Of a stretch of 25,662 bases of DNA, positions 8,010 to 15,968 are shown one piece after another. The number at the start of each line of letters is the position of its first letter. Position 1 is the first letter of the stretch. Origin of the DNA: Clostridiales bacterium UBA7573 (lineage in GTDB: Bacteria; Bacillota; Clostridia; Oscillospirales; CAG-272); NCBI GenBank assembly GCA_002477905.1, contig DLLB01000022.1, forward strand, positions 28,670-54,331, in the 5' to 3' direction. Both the position numbers and the translations under genes were made by a program. The notes under the pieces are model-generated. The model worked only from the letters and a program-made list of their open reading frames with translations, was not told where the DNA came from and did no database searches.

Positions 8010-8657
8010 ATGCAGACACAACTTGTGATTTTCGATTTGGACGGCACGTTGCTGGACACGCTTTTGGACCTGCAGATCAGCGTCAATGCCGCGCTTGCTA
8101 CCCAGACATTTCCGCCGCGTTCGCTTGCCGAAGTGCGGTCGTTTGTCGGCAACGGAATCCGGCTCTTGGTGGAGCGTGCCGTTCCGGCAGCTGCGACGCC
8201 GGCACAGGTGGACGCGGTGTTCGCGGCGTTCAACGAAAACTATGCGATCCATTGCAGCGACCATACGCGCCCGTATGACGGCGTTTGTGAGCTGCTGGAT
8301 CAATTACACGCCGACGGCGTAAAAACGGCTGTCGTGTCCAATAAAGCGGACTACGCGGTGCAATCGCTGTGCGCGCATTACTTCCCCGGAAAAATCGACT
8401 TTACAGTGGGCGCGCGCGACGGCGTGCGGAAGAAACCGGCGCCGGACGCCGTGCTGGAAGTGCTGAAAACGCTCGGAGTGCCCGAAAATCGCGCGATTTA
8501 CGTCGGAGATTCCGATGTGGATGTTAGGACTGCCCAAAATGCGAAACTCGCCTGTATCGCCGTGGATTGGGGCTTCCGCGACCGAAGCGTTCTGGAACAG
8601 GCGGGCGCTTCCACCATTGTCTCCACGCCAGCCGCCCTGTATGCGAAGCTCCGGTGA
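8010..8657 (+). CDS. HAD-superfamily phosphatase, phosphoglycolate phosphatase-like
   Basis: A 215-residue HAD hydrolase of subfamily I. Motif I is DLDGTLLDT (Asp9 nucleophile, Asp11 acid/base), motif II is in VVSNKADYAV, motif III Lys lies in RKKPAPDAVLEVLKTLGV, and motif IV is YVGDSDVDVRTAQNA. This pattern fits Gph-type phosphoglycolate phosphatases, which remove 2-phosphoglycolate, but PpaX-like or sugar-phosphate phosphatases share it, so the substrate is not fixed. The frame opens at 7956, but GGAAAGGA (7994-8001) sits eight bases before the ATG at 8010, which also places motif I at the usual distance from the N terminus. A terminator follows at 8835. Confidence 0.85.
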   Translation: MQTQLVIFDLDGTLLDTLLDLQISVNAALATQTFPPRSLAEVRSFVGNGIRLLVERAVPAAATPAQVDAVFAAFNENYAIHCSDHTRPYDGVCELLDQLHADGVKTAVVSNKADYAVQSLCAHYFPGKIDFTVGARDGVRKKPAPDAVLEVLKTLGVPENRAIYVGDSDVDVRTAQNAKLACIAVDWGFRDRSVLEQAGASTIVSTPAALYAKLR

Positions 8658-8715
8658 GGAACGCGGCGCACAGGGACGGCGCAAGGAAACGGCTTAGAGG
8701 GAAAAAAGCAGGGGA

Positions 8716-8913
8716 GCGGGAAAGCGAACGGACAAAGAGAAAGTAAAATGCCCGCGTTTTTGCAAGGGGAGCCTTTTGAAAAAAGGCTCCCCTTGCCATC
8801 CCCGCGAAAACTGAAACGGGGGTTGCCCGATTTGCGGGTGGATACCGCCCGTTTTTTTGCCTGTAAAGTTTTTGAAGGAGTCTGAGGGAACTTTTTTCAA
8901 AAAGTTCCCTCAG
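8716..8913 (-). repeat. Dispersed intergenic repeat, copy C (most complete)
   Basis: Read on the - strand, it starts just after the glycoside hydrolase stop with hairpin 1, a perfect 15-bp stem (8882-8896 with 8899-8913). The block CCTTCAAAAACTTTACAGGC and the TTTTCGCGGGGATGG block follow. Then come hairpin 2, a perfect 16-bp stem (8762-8777 with 8781-8796, loop of three), and the CTTTGTCCGTTCGCTTTCCC block. Hairpin 1 is identical in all 32 bases to the copy at 25564-25595. Confidence 0.9.
8835..8858 (+). terminator. Rho-independent terminator after the HAD gene
   Basis: CGGGTGG (8835-8841) pairs with CCGCCCG (8845-8851) over loop ATA, and seven T follow. It lies within repeat copy C and would stop + strand transcripts from the HAD gene before the convergent glycoside hydrolase gene. 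Confidence 0.75.
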
Positions 8914-8921
8914 AAATGATT

Positions 8922-10877
8922 TTATTTCGTCTTTTCTCTCTTTTTCAGTACAAGCAGGGCGCCGGTGTTTGCGGGAAGTCGGGCGATGCCGTCCGCGTAG
9001 CGCACTGCCGCTACGTCGGAATGGCAGGATGCCACGTACCAACCGTCTTTGGGAGAAAGCGCAATCTGTTTTTCTGCCGGTGCACAGTTGCAAACGATTG
9101 CATAAACGGTGTCCGTATCAGCCGGATGTTCGGAGACGGTCACTTCACAATCAGGACTTTTCAACAGATTTTGCGCAATCAGATCGCTTCCCAGCCATTG
9201 ATACCAAGTATATGCGGGATGTGTCTGGTAACTGTCCGCTTCTGCCAGCAACAGGGTTTCCAACGGTAGTGCGAGCACGACAATTCTGCCCTTGCCCACG
9301 CGGTATTCCCATGCCAGTTCCTCCGGATCAAGCGGGGTTGCGCCATGGGAAAGCATGGTGAAACGGTACGCCGGACGCAACGGGATCCCGCCGGTTTCTG
9401 CGATCTGCAGGGAAACCATGTGGGGATTCCGTTGTCGGTTTGCGATTTCAAAGCCGAAAAAAGCCTCCATTTCGGGAATGCAAACATTTTCGTCGAAGGA
9501 AAGGTAAACGGTCGCGCCATTCTCTGCTTTTTCCCGTAATGTCCGATAAGCTGCACGGTTTAGTCCGCCTTTGCGTCGTACACAGGGAATGAGGTAGAGT
9601 TTTGCGTCGGGGATCGCGGATTCGCAGAAGGTGAACTGCACCCCGAAACCGGCTTGCGCCGCTAAGAGGTTGACGCTGACCGCAAGATCGTTGAGCGTTT
9701 GATCCCGTCCTAAAATGCAAACGGCTCTTTCCCGCTTGGGCGGCAGGGCTTTTATGGGAGCTTTCGCATAAAACGCGGCAAAATCCGCAAGGGCGCGTCC
9801 GGTGGGATTACACTGATAGCCAGTGGTCAGAACCCCATGCTCCATACCGGCTTCGTCCCAGTCATACGGCGGGAATTCCATTCCGGTCTGATCAAATGCG
9901 CACCACCACAGCAGGGCGCGCGCATCGTGGCTCCACATCAGCCACAGCACGTTGCGCAGATTGTCTCCCAATGCTTCAAACGTGGAGAAAGTGCGCCGGA
10001 GCGTTCCGACTTCCTCCGCGAACGATTCCGCACCGCTTATATCCGCGTAAAGCTGGGTTTCTGTGGGCGTCAGATACACCCAGCGCAGGGTGTTCGGGCG
10101 GTCGCAGTTAACATAGCCGCGCCACATGGGATAGGGGTGCGCGGTCAGCACATCGCAAAGTTCTGCCTGATCTGCAAAAGTCCAACTGGATACTGCCGGA
10201 TGATCGCGGGATTCGTGCAGTTGCAGACTGTGCATACCGGAACAGACGGGGCGGCTCTGATCCTCTGCGCGGATGGCGTCCGTGACAAACGCGGTCCATG
10301 TCCACGCGCCGGCACGGTCGTCGATTGCGGACAGGCAGTTGCTCTCGTTGCCGATTTCCCATGCGCAGATGGCGGGATGATGCTTCATTCTGCGGACGAA
10401 ATAATGCAGGAATTTACCTTGCCACATCAGGGATTCCGGATCCCGGAAGTGATCCAGCCCATCGAGCGCGGGCGGATTGTAGATGCGGAACGTCATATGC
10501 CCGTTGAGCAGTGGTACGATCACGCGCAGACGATATTTCTGCGCAAGGTCGCAGAGCGTTTCAAAGCGTTCCATCATGGTTTCATCTACGCCGGCACGAC
10601 CGGCTTCGGTGTTTGGCAACGGGCGTTCTCCGGTAAATGCGTACCCGCGTTTGTACCCGCCTTTGAAGCAGTTGGCGCGCAGTATCATGATCGGCTGAAA
10701 GTCCGACCATAGCGGAAAAACGCGCAGATAGGTGCACCCGAGTGCAGACAGCGCCTGCAGATCGCGTTCCACAACGTTTGCGTCCCATTGCGTCCACATG
10801 CGGGTAGCGGCGTGCGAAGCCCAGTAGTTGATGCCGAGTGAAAAGGTTCCTTTGGGAAACAAGGGTTTCTTCTCCAT
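8922..10877 (-). CDS. Glycoside hydrolase, clan GH-A-like (GH5/GH42-like)
   Basis: A 651-residue protein without a visible signal peptide, so probably cytoplasmic. Residues about 10-370 look like a clan GH-A TIM barrel: an N-terminal GINYWASHAATRMW strand, RVFPLWSDFQP, and the acid/base motif WEIGNES with Glu178. A candidate nucleophile is Glu289 in AEEVG (287-291), at the spacing expected for strands 4 and 7. Residues about 375-480 resemble the class I glutamine-amidotransferase-like/trimerisation domain of GH42-type enzymes, and a beta-rich C-terminal domain follows. The in-frame ATG at 10952 lies within the promoter; GGAGGAAT just upstream selects the ATG at 10877. Substrate and exact GH family cannot be named from reading alone. 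Confidence 0.82.
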   Translation of the reverse strand: MEKKPLFPKGTFSLGINYWASHAATRMWTQWDANVVERDLQALSALGCTYLRVFPLWSDFQPIMILRANCFKGGYKRGYAFTGERPLPNTEAGRAGVDETMMERFETLCDLAQKYRLRVIVPLLNGHMTFRIYNPPALDGLDHFRDPESLMWQGKFLHYFVRRMKHHPAICAWEIGNESNCLSAIDDRAGAWTWTAFVTDAIRAEDQSRPVCSGMHSLQLHESRDHPAVSSWTFADQAELCDVLTAHPYPMWRGYVNCDRPNTLRWVYLTPTETQLYADISGAESFAEEVGTLRRTFSTFEALGDNLRNVLWLMWSHDARALLWWCAFDQTGMEFPPYDWDEAGMEHGVLTTGYQCNPTGRALADFAAFYAKAPIKALPPKRERAVCILGRDQTLNDLAVSVNLLAAQAGFGVQFTFCESAIPDAKLYLIPCVRRKGGLNRAAYRTLREKAENGATVYLSFDENVCIPEMEAFFGFEIANRQRNPHMVSLQIAETGGIPLRPAYRFTMLSHGATPLDPEELAWEYRVGKGRIVVLALPLETLLLAEADSYQTHPAYTWYQWLGSDLIAQNLLKSPDCEVTVSEHPADTDTVYAIVCNCAPAEKQIALSPKDGWYVASCHSDVAAVRYADGIARLPANTGALLVLKKREKTK

Positions 10878-10920
10878 ACTGATTCCTCCGTTTTGTGCGT
10901 GTGCAGGTGTGGTTTTTCCT

Positions 10921-10949
10921 AGCATAACATAAGTCGCAAAGCCTGTCAA
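10921..10949 (-). promoter_or_regulatory. Promoter of the glycoside hydrolase gene
   Basis: On the - strand TTGACA (10944-10949) and TATGCT (10921-10926) are 17 bases apart, ahead of the start at 10877. Confidence 0.8.
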
Positions 10950-10965
10950 CATGTACTGGGAAAAA

Positions 10966-11003
10966 TGCAGGTTTTGCTATGTTCTGTGCAGGTTTTGCCA
11001 TGT
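10966..11003 (-). promoter_or_regulatory. Candidate activator operator: 21-bp-phased direct repeat
   Basis: TGCAGGTTTTGCTATGT at 10966-10982 is repeated as TGCAGGTTTTGCCATGT at 10987-11003, with one difference in 17 bases. The copies start 21 bases apart, two helical turns, on the same face of DNA. They lie immediately upstream of the -35 box of the glycoside hydrolase promoter. This is the usual layout of AraC-family activator half-sites. Confidence 0.65.
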
Positions 11004-11033
11004 GAAATACGGCGAACACGGCTTCGGAAAATC

Positions 11034-11078
11034 AAAAAAACACGCACTGTTCAACATGGAACAAGCGCGTGTTTTTTT
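11034..11078 (-). terminator. Terminator hairpin downstream of the CAU tRNA
   Basis: A-run plus CACGC (11034-11045) pairs with GCGTG plus T-run (11067-11078), and an inner GTTC/GAAC pairing extends the stem. The T-run on either strand makes it potentially bidirectional. It separates the tRNA from the glycoside hydrolase promoter region. Confidence 0.75.
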
Positions 11079-11133
11079 CTGTAAAGTCCTTGCGGGATTC
11101 TGCGGGAGCTTTTTTCAAAGGATTCCCGCAGAA
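11079..11133 (-). repeat. Dispersed intergenic repeat, copy D (short, diverged)
   Basis: The CTGTAAAGTCCTTGCGGGA block and a 10-bp hairpin 1 (11098-11107 with 11124-11133, stem TTCTGCGGGA) correspond to the same parts of copy C. It lies downstream of the tRNA in the tRNA's transcription direction. Between it and the tRNA is a further perfect 8-bp hairpin (TCCCCCGA at 11172-11179, TCGGGGGA at 11189-11196) without a U-tract. Confidence 0.7.
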
Positions 11134-11250
11134 AAAGCGTCGCACGGAAACGGATGGAACATCCGGAACGCTCCCCCGAACCTCGCCATCGGGGGATGAA
11201 ATCCGGCTGATCCTTCCACGCCTGGCTTATCGGGAGTGGCAATTTGCCGC

Positions 11251-11327
11251 TGGTGGGCCATCAGGGACTCGAACCCCGGACCAACCGGTTATGAGCCGGT
11301 AGCTCTAACCAACTGAGCTAATGGCCC
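11251..11327 (-). tRNA. tRNA with CAU anticodon, probably tRNA-Ile2 (lysidine type), else elongator tRNA-Met
   Basis: The 77-base cloverleaf is complete with an encoded CCA. Acceptor GGGCCAT pairs with ATGGCCC, the D-arm is GCTC/GAGC, the anticodon stem ACCGG/CCGGT encloses loop CTCATAA (anticodon CAT), and the T-arm loop is TTCGAGT. The intact 1-72 pair argues against initiator tRNA. The GGCTCATAACC anticodon arm and GGTTCGAGTCC T-arm resemble Bacillus tRNA-Ile2 more than Bacillus elongator tRNA-Met, so decoding of AUA after TilS modification is likely but not proven. Confidence 0.95.
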
Positions 11328-11339
11328 CGATACCCAGTT

Positions 11340-11368
11340 AGTATAGCACAATCTTTCCCGTTTGTCAA
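11340..11368 (-). promoter_or_regulatory. Strong tRNA promoter
   Basis: On the - strand TTGACA (11363-11368), 17 bases, then TATACT (11340-11345) preceded by an extended -10 TGC. The tRNA starts 13 bases downstream of the -10 box. Confidence 0.88.
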
Positions 11369-11416
11369 GCGGATGAGACAAAAATTCCGGAAAATGGTAA
11401 ATAAAGGAAATTGAAA

Positions 11417-11977
11417 TCAGATCAGCTTCGGAATCACCCAAAACAACGCGATCAGGATTCCGAATAACACGACGGGCACCAGCACCAAGAGAATCGGATT
11501 GTAGTCCCGTCGGGCGTAGAACGCTTCCGCGCGGTAGCTGGTTTCTTCGGGCAGATACAACCGGCTGTCGGGCAGGTATTTCTCCATTGCCGTGGCGGTG
11601 TCCGCTTGTTTTTCTTGGTTGCTTGCGGATTTTTCCGCTTTTTCGGCTCCGGCTGGCTTTGCAGAATCGGCATCCAACGGGTTCCCGGCGGGATTTTCCA
11701 CACGCGGCGCGAGGAAAACCATCTTCCGCAGGGTTCTGTCGTGCGCAAGCAGGAAATGCAGATAGAACCGTTTGCCAAGTCCGAGCGCGGAAAGCGTTTG
11801 CGCAGTGGACGCGGTGCTGGCGCCTTGTTTCTTCAAGGCACGGATCAGTTGCCCGACGGTCACGCGCTGTAAGACTGTATAGAAGAATGCGAGCAAAATG
11901 CCGATGAACAATCCCCAAAGCAGATAGAAATACGGGGTGGAGCCGGGCGTGAATGCGGTGTAAAAGGCTTGTTTCAT
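11417..11977 (-). CDS. Two-TM membrane protein of unknown function
   Basis: A 186-residue protein not recognised. It has one hydrophobic segment near the N terminus (about 17-38, YFYLLWGLFIGILLAFFYTVL) and one at the C-terminal end (about 160-182, ILLVLVPVVLFGILIALFWV). Between them are a helical basic part with a helix-turn-like stretch (VGQLIRALKKQGASTASTAQTL) and an Ala/Glu/Lys-rich linker. GGAGG before the ATG at 11977 fixes the start. It lies downstream of serS, separated from it by a terminator-like hairpin, so it may have its own promoter or depend on readthrough. Confidence 0.75.
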   Translation of the reverse strand: MKQAFYTAFTPGSTPYFYLLWGLFIGILLAFFYTVLQRVTVGQLIRALKKQGASTASTAQTLSALGLGKRFYLHFLLAHDRTLRKMVFLAPRVENPAGNPLDADSAKPAGAEKAEKSASNQEKQADTATAMEKYLPDSRLYLPEETSYRAEAFYARRDYNPILLVLVPVVLFGILIALFWVIPKLI

Positions 11978-12014
11978 AAAAGAACCTCCGTTTTCTCGTT
12001 TTCTTTTACAAAAG

Positions 12015-12047
12015 GGGGACAAAAACCGCATGGCGGCATTTGTCCCC
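12015..12047 (-). terminator. Terminator-like hairpin after serS
   Basis: GGGGACAAA (12015-12023) pairs with TTTGTCCCC (12039-12047), with a nested CCGC/GCGG stem in the loop. On the - strand the stem is followed by CCTTTTG, a short T-run. Confidence 0.6.
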
Positions 12048-12067
12048 TTCTGAAAATGTGCCGGAAT

Positions 12068-13339
12068 TCAGCGGATGACGTCGCATCCCATGTAGGGGCG
12101 TAACGCCTCCGGCACGGTGATGGAGCCATCTTCATTCTGATAATTCTCCAAAATTGCGGCAACCGTGCGTCCGATTGCAACGCCGGAACCGTTTAAGGTA
12201 TGTACATATCTTGCCTTGTCTTTCGCGGATTCCTTGAAACGGATCCCCGCGCGACGCGCCTGATAATCCAAGAAGTTGGAGCAGGAGGAGATCTCCACAT
12301 AACGCCCATAGGACGGCATCCAGACTTCAATATCATAAGTTTTGGCACTGGAGAATCCGAGATCGCCGGTGGAAAGCGCGACTACGCGGTACGGTAACCC
12401 CAAACCCTGCAATACGAATTCCGCATCGCGGGTGAGGGACTCTAATTCCTCCCAGGAGTGATCCGGATGCGCGAATTTCACCAATTCCACCTTGTTGAAC
12501 TGGTGCTGACGGATCAGACCGCGCGTATCGCGCCCTGCGGAACCGGCTTCCGCCCGGAAGCAAGCAGAATAAGCGCAATATTTGATCGGGAGCTGGGTAC
12601 CGTCCAGAATTTCATTTTTGTGCATATTGGTGACCGGAACTTCGGCAGTCGGAATCAGGAAGTAGTCCGTATTGGCGACTTTGAACGCATCTTCCTCAAA
12701 TTTCGGCAGTTGTCCGGTGCCCTGCATAGAGTTCCGATTGACCATGTACGGCGGGAAGATCTCGGTGTATCCGCGCTGGGTGTGCGTATTCAGATAGTAG
12801 TTGATGATGCTGCGCTCCAGCTTCGCGCCGAGTCCACGATAGAAATGAAACCGTGCGCCGGTGACTTTTGCCGCGGTTTCGGGATCCAGAATGTGCAGTG
12901 CCGCACCAAGGTCCCAGTGCGCTTTCGGCTCAAATCCGAATTCCCGCGGCGTTCCATAACGTCTCTGCTCCGCGTTTTCTTTGTCGTCTGCACCGATCGG
13001 GCAGGATTCGTCCGGCAGATTCGGGATCATGAGCAGTGTTTTTTCGATTTCTTCGTCCAGCTGTGCGATCCGGTTGGTATCCGCTTTCACGGCGTCGGAA
13101 AGCTCTTTCATCTCGGCAAAGATCGGTTCGACATCCTTGCCTTCTTTCTTGTATTGCGGAATTTGCTTGGAAACGGCGTTCTGCTGTGCCTTTTTCTGCT
13201 CCGTATCGGCGATCAGGGCGCGCCGTTGCTCGTCGCAGGCGAGGATGCGGTCGATTTCCGCGCTGTAATCCTTTTGCCGCGTCAACAGCCGGGCTTTGAC
13301 GTATTCTGGTCTTTCTTTGATCATTTTGATGTCTAACAT
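12068..13339 (-). CDS. serS: Seryl-tRNA synthetase
   Basis: A 423-residue class II aminoacyl-tRNA synthetase that charges tRNA-Ser (and tRNA-Sec where present). The N-terminal 100 residues form the long antiparallel coiled coil that grips the tRNA variable arm. The catalytic core shows TAEVPVTN, motif 2 FRAEAGSAGRDTRGLIRQHQF with the ATP-binding Arg, and motif 3 NGSGVAIGRT. Length matches bacterial SerRS. The ATG at 13339 is preceded by AGAGGAA. The 128-base gap from parB contains one parS-type site; I saw no T-box leader, which many clostridial serS genes have, so regulation is not obvious. Confidence 0.97.
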   Translation of the reverse strand: MLDIKMIKERPEYVKARLLTRQKDYSAEIDRILACDEQRRALIADTEQKKAQQNAVSKQIPQYKKEGKDVEPIFAEMKELSDAVKADTNRIAQLDEEIEKTLLMIPNLPDESCPIGADDKENAEQRRYGTPREFGFEPKAHWDLGAALHILDPETAAKVTGARFHFYRGLGAKLERSIINYYLNTHTQRGYTEIFPPYMVNRNSMQGTGQLPKFEEDAFKVANTDYFLIPTAEVPVTNMHKNEILDGTQLPIKYCAYSACFRAEAGSAGRDTRGLIRQHQFNKVELVKFAHPDHSWEELESLTRDAEFVLQGLGLPYRVVALSTGDLGFSSAKTYDIEVWMPSYGRYVEISSCSNFLDYQARRAGIRFKESAKDKARYVHTLNGSGVAIGRTVAAILENYQNEDGSITVPEALRPYMGCDVIR

Positions 13340-13408
13340 GTGTGTTCCTCTTTTCTTTTTCCGAATGGTCTTGGCTTTGGATCATTGGATGGTTTTGATT
13401 CTGTTCAT

Positions 13409-13424
13409 TGTTTCACATGAAACA
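13409..13424 (+). promoter_or_regulatory. parS-type site 1 (variant centre)
   Basis: TGTTTCACATGAAACA differs from the perfect parS palindrome TGTTTCACGTGAAACA only at one central base. It lies between serS and parB. Confidence 0.85.
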
Positions 13425-13467
13425 TTTTCGGCACATTGCGCCGGATTTTTTCTGAATTTGCAGGATT

Positions 13468-14358
13468 TTAAGCGTCTCCAAACGGATTTTTTCCGCATAA
13501 CAGGTGCATCAAGGCGTCTAAATCCTCATTGTCGGTGAATTCAATCTCCACGCGATGCACTTTTCCCTTGTTCTGCACTTTCACTCTGCGCCCGATTTGC
13601 GCGGTGACCGCGCGTTCCAGCTCTTTCAGATAGTCCACTTTCACATTTTTTACGGGTTCTTCCTCCTCCTCCGGAGAAAGCACCGCCTTGTTAAGCGCCT
13701 TCACTAAGGCTTCCGTTTCGCGCACACTGAGCGAACGGGAAAGAATCGTCTGTGCGGCACGGCTGATGTCGGAACGGTTGAGCAAGCCGAGCAAAGTCCG
13801 CGCGTGCCCTGCTGAAAGTTGTCCTTTGGCGACCAGATCCGCAACATCCTGCGGCAGATCCAAAAGACGGACGGTGTTTGCGAGCGCACTGCGGCTGATA
13901 CCGAGCCGCTGAGAGATTTCCTCCTGCGTCATGTGATATTCGTCCAAAAGTGCCCGATAGGCTGCGGCTTCTTCCATTGCATTCAGGTCTTTGCGCTGAA
14001 TATTCTCGATGAGCGCGATTTCTGCGGCTTTTTTATCGTCGATTTCCATGACGATGGCGGGAAGTTCCGTCAAACCTGCCATTTTGCAGGCTCTCCAACG
14101 CCGTTCACCGGCGACGATTTTGTAAAAACCATTGCCGCTTTCCCGCACTAAGATCGGCTGTAACAGCCCGTTTGCGGCAATGGAGTCCGCAAGCGCCTGC
14201 AAGGCTTCGTTATCAAAGGCTTTCCGCGGCTGATCGGCGTTCGGTTCTACGTCGGAAACGCGCAAAATGGTAATGCCTTCCCGAACTTCTTCCGCGGTGT
14301 TGTCCAAAAAAATGGCTTCCAAACCTCGGCCAAGCCCGGTCTTTTTATTGCTTGCCAT
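13468..14358 (-). CDS. parB: Chromosome partitioning protein ParB (Spo0J)
   Basis: A 296-residue CTP-dependent DNA clamp that loads at parS, spreads, and recruits SMC. The CTP-binding motifs GERR (84-87) and ENIQR (118-122) are intact; the HTH region is MTQEEISQRLGISRSALANTVRLL. At the four positions known to separate ParB from Noc specificity it has Arg156, Thr162, Asp167 and Gly184 (R173, T179, A184 and G201 in Caulobacter ParB numbering), the ParB-type set at three of four. The C-terminal dimerisation domain ends in LDALMHLLCGKNPF. GGAGGAAAT selects the ATG at 14358. It follows parA by 60 bases, presumably in one transcript. Confidence 0.96.
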   Translation of the reverse strand: MASNKKTGLGRGLEAIFLDNTAEEVREGITILRVSDVEPNADQPRKAFDNEALQALADSIAANGLLQPILVRESGNGFYKIVAGERRWRACKMAGLTELPAIVMEIDDKKAAEIALIENIQRKDLNAMEEAAAYRALLDEYHMTQEEISQRLGISRSALANTVRLLDLPQDVADLVAKGQLSAGHARTLLGLLNRSDISRAAQTILSRSLSVRETEALVKALNKAVLSPEEEEEPVKNVKVDYLKELERAVTAQIGRRVKVQNKGKVHRVEIEFTDNEDLDALMHLLCGKNPFGDA

Positions 14359-14418
14359 GAGATTTCCTCCTATATTTTTCAATTCACATGAAAACGGATT
14401 AAATTGTAGAAAACTTTG

Positions 14419-15180
14419 TTAAATCCGCTCTAAAAATTCCTTTGCTAAAGCTTTGTATTGCAAGCTTCCCTTGCAGTACCGGTCGAAATAAATGATCGGC
14501 ATTCCGTAGCCGGGTGCTTCGGAAAGACGGACGTTACGCACAACGGCGGTGGAAAACAGCTTGTCCCCATAGAAATTTTTCAATTCGTCCATCGCCTGCA
14601 TTGCCAGATTCAGCCGCCCGTTGTACATCGTCACCAAGATGCCCGTGATGCTGAGCGTGGGATTGTAGTGATGCTTTACCAGTTGAATGGTGTTTTTTAA
14701 CTGCGACAGCCCCTCCAATGCGTAAAATTCGCACTGCATGGGGATGATGACGCCGTCGGCGGCAACCAAAGCGTTTAAAGTCAAAAGCCCCAAGGACGGC
14801 GGGCAATCAATAAAAATATAGTCGTATTTTGCTTTTTCCGCTTCCAATGCGTGCCGGAGCCGCAGTTCCCGCTTGTCCACGTCCACCAGTTCCAATTCTG
14901 CGCCGGCAAGCGAGATATTGGACGGCATCACGTCCAGATTTTTGAATTGCGTGGATACGATGGCGGCAGGGGCATTGGCACGTCCAATCAGCACGTCATA
15001 AGTGGAAATTTTCACAGATTTCTTGTTGATTCCAAGACCGCTGGAGGCGTTTCCCTGCGCGTCCATGTCGATGAGCAAAACTTTCTTGTCCTGCGCCGCG
15101 ACCGCGGCGGATAAATTGATTGCGGAAGTTGTCTTTCCAACGCCGCCTTTTTGGTTGGCGAAGGCAATGATCTTACCCAA
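14419..15180 (-). CDS. parA: Chromosome partitioning ATPase ParA (Soj)
   Basis: A 253-residue Walker-type ATPase that binds nucleoid DNA and moves ParB-parS complexes; in Bacillus Soj also modulates DnaA. The deviant Walker A KGGVGKTT spans 11-18 with the signature lysine at 11; Walker A' LLIDMDAQGN follows at about 35-44 and Walker B YIFIDCPPSLG at about 120. The start is a TTG (15178-15180): the frame has no ATG upstream at a sensible distance, MGKIIAFANQKGGVGKTT is the standard N terminus, and GGAAAGGA lies about ten bases upstream. A nearby ATG is out of frame. A consensus promoter lies at 15219-15247. Confidence 0.97.
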   Translation of the reverse strand: MGKIIAFANQKGGVGKTTSAINLSAAVAAQDKKVLLIDMDAQGNASSGLGINKKSVKISTYDVLIGRANAPAAIVSTQFKNLDVMPSNISLAGAELELVDVDKRELRLRHALEAEKAKYDYIFIDCPPSLGLLTLNALVAADGVIIPMQCEFYALEGLSQLKNTIQLVKHHYNPTLSITGILVTMYNGRLNLAMQAMDELKNFYGDKLFSTAVVRNVRLSEAPGYGMPIIYFDRYCKGSLQYKALAKEFLERI

Positions 15181-15218
15181 AAGTGCATCTTCCTTTCCAA
15201 AACAGAATTCTTACTTCT

Positions 15219-15247
15219 ATTATAGCAAGGCGAGCCAAAAAAGTCAA
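15219..15247 (-). promoter_or_regulatory. parA-parB promoter
   Basis: On the - strand TTGACT (15242-15247), 17 bases, TATAAT (15219-15224), about 40 bases before the TTG start of parA. Confidence 0.88.
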
Positions 15248-15386
15248 CACAAAAATGCTGATTTTTTGCGGAAAAACCAAAAAAATCGCAAACTTCTCTC
15301 CGATTTGTGCCGTCACGGGAGAAATCGACAGATTTTGCATGCATAATTGCGCCATTCAATAAAAAACGGAATGCGACGCGCAGGAA

Positions 15387-15402
15387 TGTTTCACATGAAA
15401 CA
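15387..15402 (+). promoter_or_regulatory. parS-type site 2 (variant centre)
   Basis: TGTTTCACATGAAACA, the same sequence and orientation as the site next to serS. Confidence 0.85.
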
Positions 15403-15433
15403 TTTGCGAAGATTTGCACGGCAATTTCAAAAT

Positions 15434-15449
15434 TGTTTCATGTGAAACA
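15434..15449 (-). promoter_or_regulatory. parS-type site 3 (variant centre)
   Basis: TGTTTCATGTGAAACA, the reverse complement of the variant site, extended by one more T/A pair on each side. Confidence 0.85.
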
Positions 15450-15533
15450 AATATCGCGAATAAGCATGCGGCGATATTGCAAATACCGGGCGAAGTGTTT
15501 TTTTGCAGAGACATATTTTGCACAGAGCAAGGC

Positions 15534-15549
15534 TGTTTCACGTGAAACA
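15534..15549. promoter_or_regulatory. parS site 4 (perfect palindrome)
   Basis: TGTTTCACGTGAAACA, the consensus bacterial parS palindrome. Confidence 0.95.
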
Positions 15550-15792
15550 GCATACAGGGGGGTGTAAAATGTTGGGGTAAATCTGCGCAAAAGGAAACAG
15601 AATTGCAGAAGAAACAAATTTGCACGAAGCACAATTGCGCACAGAACGCACACACGATGCAGCGAGAAAACTTCAACCCCATGCAAAATGCGCATGGTGC
15701 ATAAGACCGTCATGGATCATAAATACTATAAGAATTGCAGAAATTATAAAAAAGTTATAAAGTACCGGAATTTGCGTTTGAGGTTGCTTGGC

Positions 15793-15808
15793 TGTTTCAC
15801 GTGAAACA
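15793..15808. promoter_or_regulatory. parS site 5 (perfect palindrome)
   Basis: TGTTTCACGTGAAACA, a second perfect copy of the consensus. Confidence 0.95.
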
Positions 15809-15941
15809 CCATTGCTTTCGCACATCCATAAAATGCAAACCACCGGAAGCTGCTACCAAAGGAAATTGCCGCAAAGGTTCGCTTGTTTGACATCGTTTTG
15901 CCGCACACTTGCAGATAGCAACGCTTTGAAACGCAAAAGAA

Positions 15942-15957
15942 TGTTTCACATGAAACA
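15942..15957 (+). promoter_or_regulatory. parS-type site 6 (variant centre)
   Basis: TGTTTCACATGAAACA. It forms a head-to-head pair with the site 27 bases further right. Confidence 0.85.
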
Positions 15958-15968
15958 TTCGGCAAATT

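Noticed and set aside
9837..10712. Open frame of 291 codons on the + strand inside the glycoside hydrolase gene
   Set aside because: It lies opposite a clearly coding gene, shows no family motifs, and has no ribosome binding site.
12458..13336. Open frame of 292 codons on the + strand opposite serS
   Set aside because: It is an antisense shadow of a fully conserved seryl-tRNA synthetase gene.
13340..13467. T-box leader for serS
   Set aside because: No specifier-stem or T-box sequence was recognised in the 128-base gap; only a parS-type site is present.
15164..15169. ATG start for parA close to the TTG
   Set aside because: The ATG just upstream (start of a MHFWVRS reading) is in another frame; the ParA frame needs the TTG at 15178-15180.
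15307..15567. Small gene in the parS region
   Set aside because: The frame reads through parS sites (giving FHVKQ or SHETF), has no ribosome binding site, and shows no protein character.
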